This document shows positions 1 through 11,777 of a DNA stretch of 64,000 nt, in pieces; the stretch's first letter is position 1; every line of letters starts with the position of its first letter. The DNA is taken from positions 2,356,001-2,420,000 of the forward strand of contig JAEILZ010000003.1 in NCBI GenBank assembly GCA_018873225.1. The letters are read 5' to 3'. The DNA is from [Phialemoniopsis] sp. UDSM-2020. Taxonomy: Eukaryota > Ascomycota > Sordariomycetes > Thyridiales > Thyridiaceae. The notes under the pieces were generated by a model that was not told the origin of the DNA, did not search any database, and saw nothing but the letters and a program-made list of their open reading frames with translations. The position numbers and the translations under genes are program-made.

Positions 1-943
1 GGACGACTGTGAAAAAGCAACTGGCATGTGGGCGCTAGACGATGAGGGGCCGTCTGGTCCAGGCGTGCTTGTCTCGCACTACGCGTCAGAGGGTGTACCA
101 GCCCGGAGTCTAAGACATCTCTAGGCATGCTGCCCGAGTGAGAAGAGCAAGAAAGCCTCTCTTCTCGCTCTGCCCGTGGCGGAGAGGCGGGGGAATATGT
201 TCTGGAACTGATTCACCTGGCTCAAGATGAGAAACTCGGGAGAGTCATGAGAGATTTAGACGCCAAAAGAATGCAAAAAAGAAACGTACAAACTTGGGGT
301 GGGATGAGAAGTGGTGAGATGCCGGCTGAAGGCGGGGAACCAAGTGGAAAAAATGATAACTCACAACCTAAGTCACTGGCTCGCTGAGGTTGGCATTAGT
401 GAGAGCGAACTACCTGGGTAGGTTGGCTGATTTGCGTCAAGACTCATGAGGCATGTCACAAGTTGGCCAAGGATTTGCGTTTGTGAAAACGTCAGGATTT
501 TGCTATCTAAGTAATAATGACATATGGGTACAATGCTAAAATGTACAGATGCTGATCATGTCGAATAAACTCCCGGATTCCCTCTAAGACCAAAACAAAT
601 GATGATATCAATAACAAGCCAATCGTTGCGTAAGCATCCCGAGCCTCCCAAGCCCTCCCATTTTGTTGCGTAATAGTACATTGTCGGAAACAATAGACAG
701 AATGAAGATCCCCCAGCTACTGGGAAGATATGCTATATGCTGGAAAAAGTGATGTGAAAAAATCATGATGCTGCCAAACTCAGCCGTGAGCGGGTCGTCC
801 GGGTCGTAAAAGATGTCCAGTAGCCTCGTCAGAGAGTAGTATTATGAAGCATTGAAGCGCCTCGTAGTAAAGTCATCGAAATGCATTGCGCCGTGTTTTG
901 CCATTGAACGAATTCGTGTGATTGATAGAGTGAGCCGAGAGCC
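1..943. other. Left-edge gene-free stretch
   Basis: No reading frame here resembles a protein. The part nearest 944 should be the 3' untranslated region and terminator of the BrlA-type gene that ends at 944 on the minus strand. Nothing else is recognised. Confidence 0.5.
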
Positions 944-2072
944 TTATAGCTCGCTGCACATATCCTCGTCATCCTTGTCCTTGCTGGTAGGGCGACGTTG
1001 CTTGATACGCTTCTGCTCATCCTCGAGATCTTGCAGAGCATCAGGGTGGTAGGTGGTTCTCGAGTTGCGGCCTCGCTTCTCAGTGTGAAGCTTCAGGTGC
1101 TGGCGCCAGTTGTCCTGGCGGTTGAACTTGTGCGAGCAGTACTTGCAAGGGAAGTTCTTCTTGTTCTTGTGGGTACTGTCACCGAGGGTTAGTACAAGGT
1201 GTAATGAAGCACAGCTTGTTTTTCGGGACTGCTTACGTATCGATGTGTCTCTTGAGGTGTTCCATTCTCTTGAAAGGCTTGGAGCTGCAGCCAGGAACAT
1301 CGCACTTGAATGCACCGGCAGCGATTCTCTGGACCGAGACGCCGTTGTTGCTTGATGAGACAACTGCACCGCTGCGGTCTCGCTTGCCAGATGACCTGAG
1401 AGGCATGTGGGCGGCCTGCTGCATTCTCTGCAGGGCATTCGACTTTTGCTGGGCCTCCTCCATGAAGAGCCTTCTCCGCGGTCGGTTGAAGGAGTAAGGG
1501 CTGCCGTCATCCCTCATCGACTTCAGCGGGGATGGGTGGTTCTCAAAGGTGACTGGGCTATCCATGCCCATGGACCAGAGAGTAGGAACATCGCAGGAGT
1601 TGCCGTTGTAGATGGAGTGAGCTGGAGTAGGTACCATGAAGGGAGAGGAGCCCATCGACTCGGCAAAAGAGTACATGTCCATGGTGTGGCTTGGAGTAAG
1701 AGGCCCATGCCAGCTGTGGGAGGCGAGAGTAGCATCCAGCATGTTGCCGCCGTATCGGCTAGGAGTTACGGGCATGCCATTTGGCAGAAAGTCGGACTCC
1801 ATATCGTTCTTCATAGAGTGGTGCATGGGGAAGTAGCTGGATACTGCTGACGAGGGAGGAGTCATATCGAATCCTGCCGGGTCAGAGTAAAAGGAGGATT
1901 CAAAGTCGATAGAAGGGCGGCGATTGGGAGACGAACGGCCCGAGGTAGGCGTGAAAGGATCGTAAGCGGATGAGGCAGAGGAGAAGCTGCTAGTAGTTGA
2001 TGGGCAAGAGAAAGACTGGGGAGCACCAAGGCTGAACCGGTCATCGATCTCAAGCTTCAAATCCATAGCCAT
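944..2072 (-). CDS. brlA: BrlA-type C2H2 zinc-finger transcription factor (conidiation regulator)
   Basis: Two exons, 2072-1237 and 1175-944, joined across a 61-bp intron (GTAAGC donor, CTAAC branch, CAG acceptor), give 355 aa. The intron splits the threonine codon just before the last histidine of finger 1. The N-terminal 250 residues are Ser/Pro-rich and look disordered. Two zinc fingers sit at the C-terminus: C257/C262/H276/H281 and C289/C292/H305/H309. A basic tail (RIKQRRP) and an acidic end follow. The words EHLKRH and FNRQDN followed by KLH, and the H-x4-H ending of finger 1, match the Aspergillus BrlA finger pair, the central activator of conidiophore development. Finger 1 has 13 residues between its second Cys and first His, where BrlA as I recall it has 12. 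ATG codons at 2072 and 2066 are both possible starts. The orthology is by motif; FlbC-type proteins are the main alternative. Confidence 0.75.
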
Positions 2073-2384
2073 GACTTGGGTTTAGTGAAAGGAATGACGA
2101 TAAGTTGGCTAGGAAGTAGTGAGGATGGTGGAGTGGCCCGTCAAGCAGAGAATGCAATGAGGGCAGATAGTCAGTTAGTAGACCAGGGTTATGGTAACTG
2201 AGAATGATGATGATGCTGATGATTGATGGAGTTGAAAGCCTTAGGCCAAAGGGAGTGAATGAAGGAGGTTCGTGAGGAATTGAAATTCTTCGGCTTCCAA
2301 TTCAAGGAGGAAGTCGTGGACTAGTTATACAGGAGAGATCCAGATATCGACTGAACAATGCTGACTCCCTTAGACCAAGATGGG

Positions 2385-2419
2385 CATATATATGTCTAGA
2401 TAGAGATAGTGTGGCCAAT
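2385..2419 (-). promoter_or_regulatory. TATA-like and CCAAT elements upstream of the BrlA-type gene
   Basis: An alternating TA run (CATATATATG on either strand) lies about 315 bp upstream of the start codon, and a CCAAT pentamer sits at 2415-2419 on the plus strand. They are placed sensibly for a promoter of the minus-strand gene, but no transcript start can be read from sequence, so the role is inferred. Confidence 0.3.
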
Positions 2420-3860
2420 ATAAAGGGCTGCAGGCAGAGAGAAGAGCCGCCGTGAGGAATGCGAAGCGCGACGCGGAGGTGGTTAGTCGATGCATAGGTG
2501 TGGCACCCACCCCTCCGATCCCAAAAAGGCGCCGCCGGCCCTAGTCAGGACGAAGAGATACGAAGCAGCGAGCCGAGTTGGGCCACCCAAGGGCAGGATG
2601 GGTACGTTGGTGCCCACCTTACTATTGCTTTGCATGAAGCTGTGTTTTATGAGGAGCTGCTGCTAGGGAAACCTCCTGGCCAGACTGATGTAGAGACTTG
2701 ACTTGGGAGGATCCGCCCACACCAACAAGCAAGCTGCAGCAACCCAGCAAGCGGCACCATATGGATACTACCCAGCGCCCAGCAGGCGGGCCTCCTTCTT
2801 CCCTGTCGTCTATCGCCAGGCTCGACGACGACGGCGGGCTAGTTCATGCGGGGGAGGAGACCCAATAACCCAGCAAAGCCAAGATGGCAACCCTGCGTGT
2901 ACCCAGAGATCGGACAAGACCACTAAGATGGAGTACCCTAGACGGTTCCTGCATCTCGGACCAGGATGATGAGACCTTGGGAAGACATAGGACGTCACGA
3001 CATGGCACACTTTGTCAGTTTTAGTGATGACTTGCATGAACCTCTGACGGCAAAAAGCAAAGTATGCTGGATGATCGCCATCATGAACACACCTCTTGCC
3101 ACTGCAAGAGCATTTTAGAACAGGAGACCGTCCGTCTGGGCCACGAATCTGGAATGGCAGGCCACACTTTGAGGAATGGGGATTGTCGTCAGTGTATGTT
3201 CCCCCTCCCTCCCGGTCTAGAGGATAGGGTGGACGGCTTGGCGAGCTACCCAGCGAGAGTGACTGAGACAGCAATGGTCGAATTGAATTAGAGACACCAT
3301 AATCTAAAGCAGACGGAAGGAGGCGAGTACAGAGGGTGTCCAGGTACTGCTGGGCCAGATCTCGGAAACATCCAGAACAGCTGGTTTCCCCTCTTCTTCT
3401 CAGTACAAACCCCATAGGCAGACTGATGTCAGCTGCAGACAAGGCCTAGATACCCTCTTTTTCGGTGACCTGGTGGAGGTGGTAGCTAGTATCGTCAAGC
3501 GGATGGTAAGCAAAAGGCCCTCGTGGTCCATAAAATGGCAATAGTCGAGCTGAGATTACTGGAGAAGGGAGAGGATTAGATGAGGGGAGAGAGACACAGG
3601 CACACACACCACACAAGAGTGGGAGGGGTTGGTTAGAGACACCGGATCCGGTGTCGACGATACTGGTGCGTAGGATGGAACTGGGTGGATATGGCACAGG
3701 CGAGCAGGAAAAAGAAAAGAAAAGAAGACTGCGAAAGCCTAGGTGAGCCTGTCAATACCGGAATTGGCCAAGTTGAGACAGGTTCGGTGGAAAGGTGTGA
3801 GCGAATGTGGAGGAGTGTGGTGGATTTTGATGTGATGTAGGATCTTGCGTAATTAGGTGA

Positions 3861-3885
3861 TGGTGGTGGTGGTGGTGGTGGTGGG
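3861..3885. repeat. TGG trinucleotide microsatellite
   Basis: Eight uninterrupted TGG units in non-coding DNA 1.8 kb upstream of the BrlA-type gene. Confidence 0.9.
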
Positions 3886-4775
3886 AGAAAAGATACCAAG
3901 CCAAGCAGAGAGAAACCAATTCGTCCGTGTGGTTGGGCGAGAGGTGTGTGTAAGTGGCCTGTGGTGGTACCAGACTACGACTACGCAAACCTGTCAGCGA
4001 ACGGCGGCGGCCCATCAAGTGACAAACAAGACTAAAGCAAACCGCCCAAAGAGGAGATCAGAAGAAAAAAAAGACCTATCTACTTTACCTAATCATGCCA
4101 TGCCAATCCCGACCCGACAGGAAAAGACACCCATCCAACACAGCAACTTGAGCCAGTTAAGTGCGTACATAAGGTCGTACATAAGCGTTGACAGTAGCGG
4201 CAAGCCCAGGAGGGCACAAGGTGAGGCGAGGTGAGGTGAGTGAAATGAACAAAATGACGGCAAAGTACTTGCGTCAAGGTGACGAGACAGCCTGGACGGG
4301 CGGTACTACCCGTCAGCAAAGGGCGGCGCCGCTTTGTGGAGGAGGCTATCTCGTCCTGCTAAAGTAGCAAAGTCCCCACCGCGATCGAGAGCACTGGAGC
4401 CCATGAGGGGGAGCCGGAGGAACCAGACATCGGAGAACAATACCTTAGTCCCAAGGCCGGCTCGTCCGTTCAGCCCCTGGTGCACCTGGCTAGCAGCTTG
4501 GATCTGCACCGCCAAGCCAGCTAACATCGCCGCTTTGCCGTCGCCTGTGGAGTTTTGGCGAGTCTGACAGAGCCAGGCTCAGGATTGCCTACAGGGTTGC
4601 GAGCAGGGGAGCTCCAGGCCTCGAGGCGCAATCTCAGTATTCCCTGCCCTTCCTAGGCTCATCCTTGGCTGCGATCAGTGGGGGAGGTCATCGGTACCGG
4701 AGAGAAGGGCTTAAGCTTAACTGGGATCAGTGTTGTTACTGACTACCCATCTTCTTTGTGTCCGTCCTGCCCTTT

Positions 4776-4886
4776 CAAGTGGGTGTCAGCTATCTCTACC
4801 CGGGTACTAACAAACTGAATGATCCATGTACGCTTAGGCAGTGTGATGATCCAAGGCGATCAGCTAAGAGTTGAGGTAACTACATC
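4776..4886 (+). mobile_element. Truncated copy of the CAAGTGGGTG miniature element (copy A)
   Basis: Starts with the terminal sequence CAAGTGGGTGTCAG and continues into diverged internal sequence shared with the full copies: TACTAACAA, a GAATGATCCAT block, a degraded TTAGGCAGTG core, and GATCAGC followed by TTGAGGT. The inner part of the left repeat and the whole right repeat are missing, and no target duplication is visible. Confidence 0.65.
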
Positions 4887-4950
4887 CATAAACTTGCCTC
4901 TGCTCTCTGCCACTGGGATTGAGATCGAGCAGGGAACAGGGAACCTAGCA

Positions 4951-5015
4951 GGCCCTGGCCCTGGCCCTGACTGACCCTGACCCTGATTCCGACCCTGATT
5001 CCGACCCTGACCCTG
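4951..5015. repeat. CCCTGG/CCCTGA hexamer-like tandem array
   Basis: About ten imperfect units, CCCTGG then CCCTGA, with interspersed TTCCGA spacers. It overlaps no supported gene. Confidence 0.8.
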
Positions 5016-6431
5016 AGAAACCGATCGACCCTGGGAAAAGAAACCCTTGTGTCCTTTTTGACAGCTGTCTCTAATCTGATGGATTGCAGATCCCTTGCCC
5101 ATGTAGGAAATACTATGGGGAACCCAGACACTGCCTTCTATTCGTAGATGGGTGGCTCGTGGCTGGCAAACCCCGTACAACCTCTGACGCATGGGTTTTT
5201 TGCACGACGATACAAGAACCCAGTAAAGTAAGTGTGGCAAGAGCGTTATTGCTGGGTCTTTCAACGACTGAGGCGTCTTCTAAAAAGACGATGGAAGTCT
5301 GGTGGCTTTGGACCACCGAGGAGGCTTTTCTTCTTTGTTCGTGAACTCGGCGGTTTGGTGGCAGACGCCGCGGGACGCTTTTTCCAACTGCATTTCCCCT
5401 CTTTGCCCACTTGCCCACTTACCCGCATCCTCGTCTTTCTCGACTCTCTCTCTCTCTCTCTTCCTGTGAAGTGCAACTGCTCTAGGGCTTTAGCTCTCCC
5501 TCTGGCTCTACTACTGAACTCACTATCAGTCGCTTCTTTGCCTTGCCCCGCCTCGAGATGCGTGCGCCATCGACTTGTTTTAAGCCATGTTTCCCGCCGC
5601 TGACGTGGTCTCCGCTGCGGTGCAGTAATCACCAGACGCCGCCCTGGAACGCCTCCAGGCGCCGTCTACAATACTACAATACGCATTATTCTGACTCGAG
5701 GGGGTTTGGCTCATTTCACAATATGCGAGGTCGCTCCCAACCATCTCATGCAGCACTGCATCCGCTATTCCCCAAGCAGACGATGTGCCTTTGGGCGGGG
5801 CCTGGCTGGCTCGTCTTGGTACCTGCTTCATTCATGCAGCTAAGAAGACCCTGCTTGCTTTTTTCTCCCCCTGGTCTACTGCGCTTGCGTCCTCGGCATG
5901 TCGTCTCCTCACCACCTACACAAGATGCTACCGTAGGTTTAGGCCTGGCAAAGTCCGCACAACGACCTCCGGGAGTGTCGGGGAGAGTTGTGTCTACGAG
6001 TCGAGGCCACGGGCTTGCTCCGTCTCACCCAGGGCCTGGGAAACGAGAGGTCTAGATCACAGCGTTTGTACACCAGCAGCGGTTAGCATCCTCCGTGGCA
6101 CAGGCGCCGTCGTCATCTTCCCCGATTTCATACCACGTGTCGATGGTGACATCGGTCGTGGTTTTGTTGGTTTCTCTAATGCCAAAAAAAAAAGCAGCAG
6201 CACTTCGACAGGGGAGGGGGGTCGAGCGGCGTTTAGAGGGCATCACGGGCATGGGTTGGGGCCAGCCGCACTCGACGGGCGATAACACGGACGGACAATC
6301 GGTGCCGCCAGACGGGATGGCATTCTCAGAAAGTCGCATCAAACATGATCTGAGTGAGGAGCCGCTTGTCTGTGCCGATCCCGAGCGGGAACCCAGGCCG
6401 ACGATCACTTGGCAGTCACGGTCCCCAGCAT

Positions 6432-6487
6432 CAAGTGGGTGACAGAGGATTATCCCACTACCTAAGCATGATTGGATCATTCAGGCT
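6432..6487 (-). mobile_element. Fragment of the CAAGTGGGTG miniature element (copy H)
   Basis: Reads CAAGTGGGTGACAGA and then jumps directly to the conserved core ATTATCCCACTACCTAAG and GGATCATTCA. The rest of the left repeat and the sequence between it and the core are deleted, and the right end is lost. It lies in the long region upstream of the BrlA-type gene. Confidence 0.7.
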
Positions 6488-9314
6488 ATGTGATTCCCTC
6501 CCTCGTCTTTCGACAATCGCATCTGACAACTCGAAAATTTTCCGTGCCTCAGTCCCTGTGTGGCCTAGCAGCTGCATGTTCTCCGCTTCTGATAGCTCAT
6601 ATGCGACCATCCCAGGCATGTCTGAGCTGAGAGACAGGTGCCATTTAATCGCCGATCATCCCATTTACGAGCGCCTAGTTAACAAGAGTCAACCCCGCTC
6701 AAGCTTGGGCGGTTCCTGGAATAGCGGAGGGACCCGCATCGCGGTCGGGTCCGACTCCCAGACGACATGCTGCCCCTGCCTGCAGGCCTGCAGTCCTGGG
6801 ATCCTGGGATCCTCCCCTGTGCGCCGAGCTGTCAAGATACATCCATGTTTGCTGTTCCTGACGCTTTCTTCAGCTTGCGTTACCCAAAGAGGGAATTGAC
6901 CCTGGCCCGCCAGTTCCCTAGGTTTACTAGAGCCTGCGCGGCCCCTCCTCTGCTGCCGACTACGAACCCCCTGTGCCTGGAGGGGTAAACCAGAACAGCA
7001 CCAACCTCCTGGCCGGGCCAACATTAAATGAAGATTGTCTACTTCCGTGGGCCGATAATGCTCGCCTTGCAGGAAATCTTTCTTCAAGGCGTGCTCCATT
7101 GGCGACTCGCCTCGGTCTCCAAATGCTACTCCCAGGCACTGGGTTTCCCTTTTCGTCAACTTACATGCCGCTACTATGGCTTCGACTTCACTCGGATCGT
7201 GACATCGGGTGTGATATCGAAGTTTGCTAAGTGGTCGCCTTATGGGTGCATTCGTTTGTTTTAGCTCGTCCAACAAACATACGATGCTGTAAGGCTATGC
7301 GATGAAACACCACTCGGAGTAGACTCCATCTCAAGTGCAGCTATGGGAGAAGTCTTCTGTGGTCTCCATTGACTTGCCTCCACCATTGAGATATTTGTTC
7401 AAGTCAAGGTCCACTTCCAAGTGGTCGAGGACCTGGCACTGAGACAAGACTACACGGTTCCTACGGACAAAGACATTGTGAGCAAAGGGGAACTGCGACA
7501 GGTCTCAGGAGCGATCTCGGGTCTGCCATATTACCATGCGGCTGGGTAGGACGCTGGCCAGAGCCTCTTTCTCTTTGAGATCGACTTGCCTACCTCGTAG
7601 GTATCAGTTAAAGGACTCAGATCCTTGGCCCGGAATATCTCTCCGAGCACGGGTGGCAAAAGCCGTGCGTGTCGGGACGCTCTCTTGCTCCATGAAGTCT
7701 GATCTAGCCCCGGTCATGTTCGGGAAAGAAGTTCGAGACAACTGAGTCTTGAGCTCTACGTTTCAGACTCAAACACCGGTAAAGAACGGCCGGGGCACCA
7801 TCTCATCAGGTGAACTCGTTCGCCGCCGCTGGGCTAGATGCATCGTGTTGAGCTGTTCGACGCCATGCCTAATATTTTTCTCATATTCGTTCTTTTCTTT
7901 CCATGAAGAAAACACCTTTTCACTCTTGTTTTCTATCTTTTTTCCTTTTTCTTATTCGTCCTCCCTTTTTCTTCCTCTTTCGTCCTTTCTTTTCCTCTTT
8001 CTTTCATCCCGTATTTCTTTTTCACTCTCCTTATCTTGCCTTTTTCTTGTCTTCTTTGAAAATTGTCATTCTTTCTTTTTATTTTCCTGCACAATTCTTG
8101 TATAATCGCGTCCTGTGATCAAGACGTGTAAGTGGCTGGAACGGTAGTTTCCGTCTGATAAGATCTCAGCACATGAACGCTATTGCCTAAGTCTAACTGG
8201 AGATGTATAGGCAGACGAAAGCGTTTGACCTTGGCGAGAAGAATCCCCCATGATGTTAAGTAGATGCAGTTGCTCCCATCTCTCATCCTGAAAAGGCACC
8301 GAGGTTGCAGGCGCCGAGGAGGTGTCTGGCTGCAGGTTCTATGCCAAGCAAGCCGGACGAAAGAAATTGCACAGTTCTATTGAGTTTATTACGTATCTCA
8401 TAGAGGTTTTAAGGACGTTGCCGTCTTTGCCAGGCCTTGTAGCCGAGAATCGGCCCTCAACCTGTCCGTTGCAAGAGCCCGGAGCCGCACATCGGCAATG
8501 TTCAGAGATACATCATGCATAACTCAAAGCAGACAACTTCTCCACCCGAGGAGAATACTGCCCGAACTGGAGAGCTGATCCCAATCCGCTTATGTGTGAG
8601 AATGGGCCGTTTTTGGACACTGGATATTCGCTGCTGTCACTTCTCAGAAAGGTGGGCAGACTTGGCAGATTTAGGGTGATGTGCACATCACCCTTCCCAA
8701 AACATAAATGCATGATCTTTTTTCATTTCTTTTTTCTTTCCCTTTTCGCCATTTTAATTCCCCACCGTTTGCTATCTTCTCTCGAACTGCATGATGCAGC
8801 ATCTTTGCTTTTCCTCTTGATGCATTTCTTCTAATCCCCATGTGTAACTTGATGACGTGTGTGGCAGCTGCAGCGTGTTGTAAAAGGATAGACATTGCGG
8901 GGAAAGTATGTCTCCTGAAAGTCAGGACTGGACCTGGTTGCTCATCCTGCCTTCTCAGACAAGTTTAGCTATCGGGCCGTTGTTGTTTCATAGATGACAC
9001 TGGGAAACGAGTCGAAAGGGCTGAGAAGGCCAAAATGGTTTATAGAGTGTCAAGAGGAAAGGAGAAGGAGGATGGACACAAGGCGCAAGTGGAGAGGAAA
9101 CAGGAAAAGCGACAAGGTGACCAACGTGCAGTTCAATGTCTGATTAGCACGGGGCGTTAAAAAGCTATGCACCTGCGAGAGGAAGAGGTTCATCTAGAAA
9201 AACAAGGTATCGTTGTATGTTGAGACGCTGTCGGGTCTCAAATCTCGCTTCTATGAGCAAGTGACCCGTGAGGTTCCCGCTACATGCTCAAGAGCGCCCC
9301 TTATAGCAAACAGT

Positions 9315-11097
9315 CTAAAGCATTGCCTCCTCAGAGTCATCCATCTCAAGGTCTTGCTCTGCTGCCTGCATCTCCTCCTCAGTAGCCTCGAGGCCTTCGC
9401 TGCTCATCAGCTTGTCGTCTTTTGCCTCGGCTGCGTGACTGTCAGTGTTCTGCTTTCATTTCAGTGTGTTGATCCAAACTTACTCTTTGGTTCCACGAGC
9501 AAGTTCTCTTGCACCTCGCAGTCTGTCAATATCGAACCCTCGCCGATCTCGCTCCGCTTTCCCAGAATACATCTCGTGAGCTTGCAGCCCTTGCCGACAA
9601 CCACCCCCTCCATCAGCACGCATTGCGATAGTTTGGCGCCCTCGTGAATCTGACAATTGGCACCAATGACGGACTCCTTGATTGCTGACTTCTCGTCCAC
9701 CGTGACATTCTCGGCCAACAGACTATCCTGCTTCGTGATCGTAGTGCGGGACTTGACGCCTTCTGGGTAAGCCACCTTCCGGGCATGAGCAAAAGGTGAT
9801 GAGTTCTCGGGACCAGCCTCCTCTATTGAGGGGAGCTTTGCCAACAATAGAGATGTGGCTAACAGGCTGGGAGCTGTATCGACACGGCGCACCAGCGGTG
9901 CCGAGGGCTTGCTGGGGTGGATGTACGCCAAAAAGGGTGGCATCAGCTCTTGCGATGTGGTCCTGTGATGCACCTTCCGGTCATCAGCCACAATCTGCGG
10001 GTTTCTTGTCTGCGTCGAAGTCTTGGAGTTGGAGTCATCCGAATTCATCCGGATAGGGGAGGAGCTGATGTGGCCGTGAGTCTCGTCATCCTCGACCTCT
10101 CCAGAGGAGAATATCCTATCCATGCCCAGCTTCTCTGCCAGCCCATTTTGCCAGCCGGCTTTGGCCCACCAACCAACAACGTCCTCCCCTATACTCTCGA
10201 TGGCCTCGTTCTCGTGGATAAAATCCATAACCCAGTGGGGGAGAATGTATATGTGTGCATCGCGATGTGTTGTCCGCATGCGGACGTTGGGATGTTTGCG
10301 CAGAAGTCCATGTCTCAAGGGATACCCATTCCTTGCTTCTGTGAGGTCATTCAGTGAGTCTGAAGGGAGCGAGTGGACAAGTTTTGACAGATCCCCTAGG
10401 ATGGAGCCCTTGGGCGGTAGAGTGGGGGATGCCGGCAAGGGTGTGGTGATGATGAAGTCTGTTTCCTCTCCTTTGATGGGAGTAGCAGTCTTTGTTTCAT
10501 ACCAGAGTCCCATGCCACCGCTATGAGGGGTGCTCTTGGAACGCTTGTCCTCGAATAAGTCGGAAAGAGTTTCTGACTTGACCATCCAGGCCTGGAGGAG
10601 TTTGTCGCCCGCAAGCTCACAGACAATGTCGCATGGCAAAACAACAAAGTCCGAGGTCACAGCGTTCCGGACTTCTGGAAGCCGCAAGATTTCTGCCGTT
10701 CCGGTGTTTTGGTCCAAGTCTTTGGGTGCTAGCAATGTAGGGCTTGGAAGGGGCAGGCCGGTAAGGAACGGATTAGTTTTCAGGGCTGCGGTGATAGCTT
10801 CAGCAGCTGAAGGAGGACATATCAAAGTAATGTCTAACTCAAAAGGTCAGCTTCTATAGTGTGACAACTGCCAACAGTCTCGATTTTGATTGAGACAAAG
10901 CCAAGACAATACTCACCTGTGATGCCTGTTCTATAACAGAAATCAAGAGGGTACCAGACCATAGGCCGGTTGGCAATTGGAAGAAGGGCCTTTGGATTCT
11001 CATCTGGATTTGCCGTGAAGGTTGGGAAAGACGACCCAGGACCGCACAGGATGAGAGCCTGCAGCCCAGGTGAGGCCACAGACACAGCGTGGGGCAT
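9315..11097 (-). CDS. GCD1: Translation initiation factor eIF2B subunit gamma (Gcd1-like)
   Basis: Three exons (11097-10917, 10833-9484, 9430-9315) with introns of 83 and 53 bp give 548 aa, near the length of yeast Gcd1. The protein is part of the eIF2B complex, which recharges eIF2 with GTP in the cytosol and is the target of the integrated stress response. The N-terminus has the nucleotidyltransferase-like start (LILCGPGS and PKALLPIANRPM). The last third (about residues 430-515) has hexapeptide left-handed beta-helix repeats (SVIGANCQI, CVLMEGVVVGKGCKL). Exon 3 adds an acidic tail ending EEAML. The last exon uses a GCAG acceptor. A GACAG 8 nt upstream would run into a stop after ten codons. 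The gene shares a 680-bp divergent promoter region with the Pex22-like gene. Confidence 0.92.
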
Positions 11098-11777
11098 CTT
11101 TGAATGTGACTCTTTGCAGGTCGGATGCCCGGTTCAGGGGTTGAGAGGATCGGGAGGCGATGTTAATATGGAGTCTGCATGAAAGGCAGCTTTGCGCGAT
11201 CGATCAATCGATATCTGAGTGCTGTGATCGAGATGGATGTTGTGATATCTCTGTTCTGTCACCTTGAGTCACAGCCCTGTCGCTTTTTCTCTCAACCAGC
11301 TCTCACTGAAAGTGCAGCATAAATTTTGATTATCTAAGTCCCGCCAAAGCACTGTAGATAGGCCTTATCGACAGGCACAGTAGTTGACGCACGGGCTTGG
11401 TTTTGGCGGGGGTGGGGCAAGCACGTGAAGATACCGGCCCTGGGATCCTGAATAGGTAGCTGTGTCTCCACTGAATTTGCAGGAGGGAGAGCTTTGGCCG
11501 GCCAACCAGGAACGCCCGTCGCAACCTCGGGATCGTCTCAGCTGGAGCCAACCCTGCCCATCTAGCTCGGTGAGCATCAACAAACCCCAGCCACCGAGGA
11601 AAAGAGAAGTCGGCCTTGTGCGCATTTGGTGCTGCAACCCGATTTCAGCCCTCAAACGTACACTTCTTCTCCATCGCCTGCCCAAACCCCCTTTCAGCAC
11701 CGAATCTGGTACTAATTGCATTCTCGCGTCGAGCACATCACCAAAACGCCAAGCGGTGCGATGACCGCATCAACATA
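11098..11777. promoter_or_regulatory. Divergent promoter region, eIF2B gamma / Pex22-like gene
   Basis: 680 bp separate the two start codons, which point away from each other. No clear TATA box was seen for either gene, and no protein-like frame is supported inside it. Confidence 0.45.

Larger units (their letters stand above)
2073..9314. other. 7.2-kb gene-free region between the BrlA-type gene and eIF2B gamma
   Basis: Both flanking genes are on the minus strand, so this is the upstream side of the BrlA-type gene. It carries a TGG microsatellite (3861-3885), a CCCTGR hexamer array (4951-5015), two fragments of the CAAGTGGGTG miniature element (4776-4886 and 6432-6487) and a T/C-rich tract (about 7880-8060). 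Frames of up to 210 codons exist but show no protein-like composition, motif or splice structure. Non-coding transcripts cannot be excluded. Confidence 0.5.

Noticed and set aside
2810..3442. 210-codon minus-strand frame
   Set aside because: No motif, splice context or protein-like composition; the low-complexity RRRR end and the many Ser/Pro codons look like chance.
6689..7276. 195-codon minus-strand frame in the long gene-free region
   Set aside because: No recognisable domain and no consistent codon bias; treated as chance.
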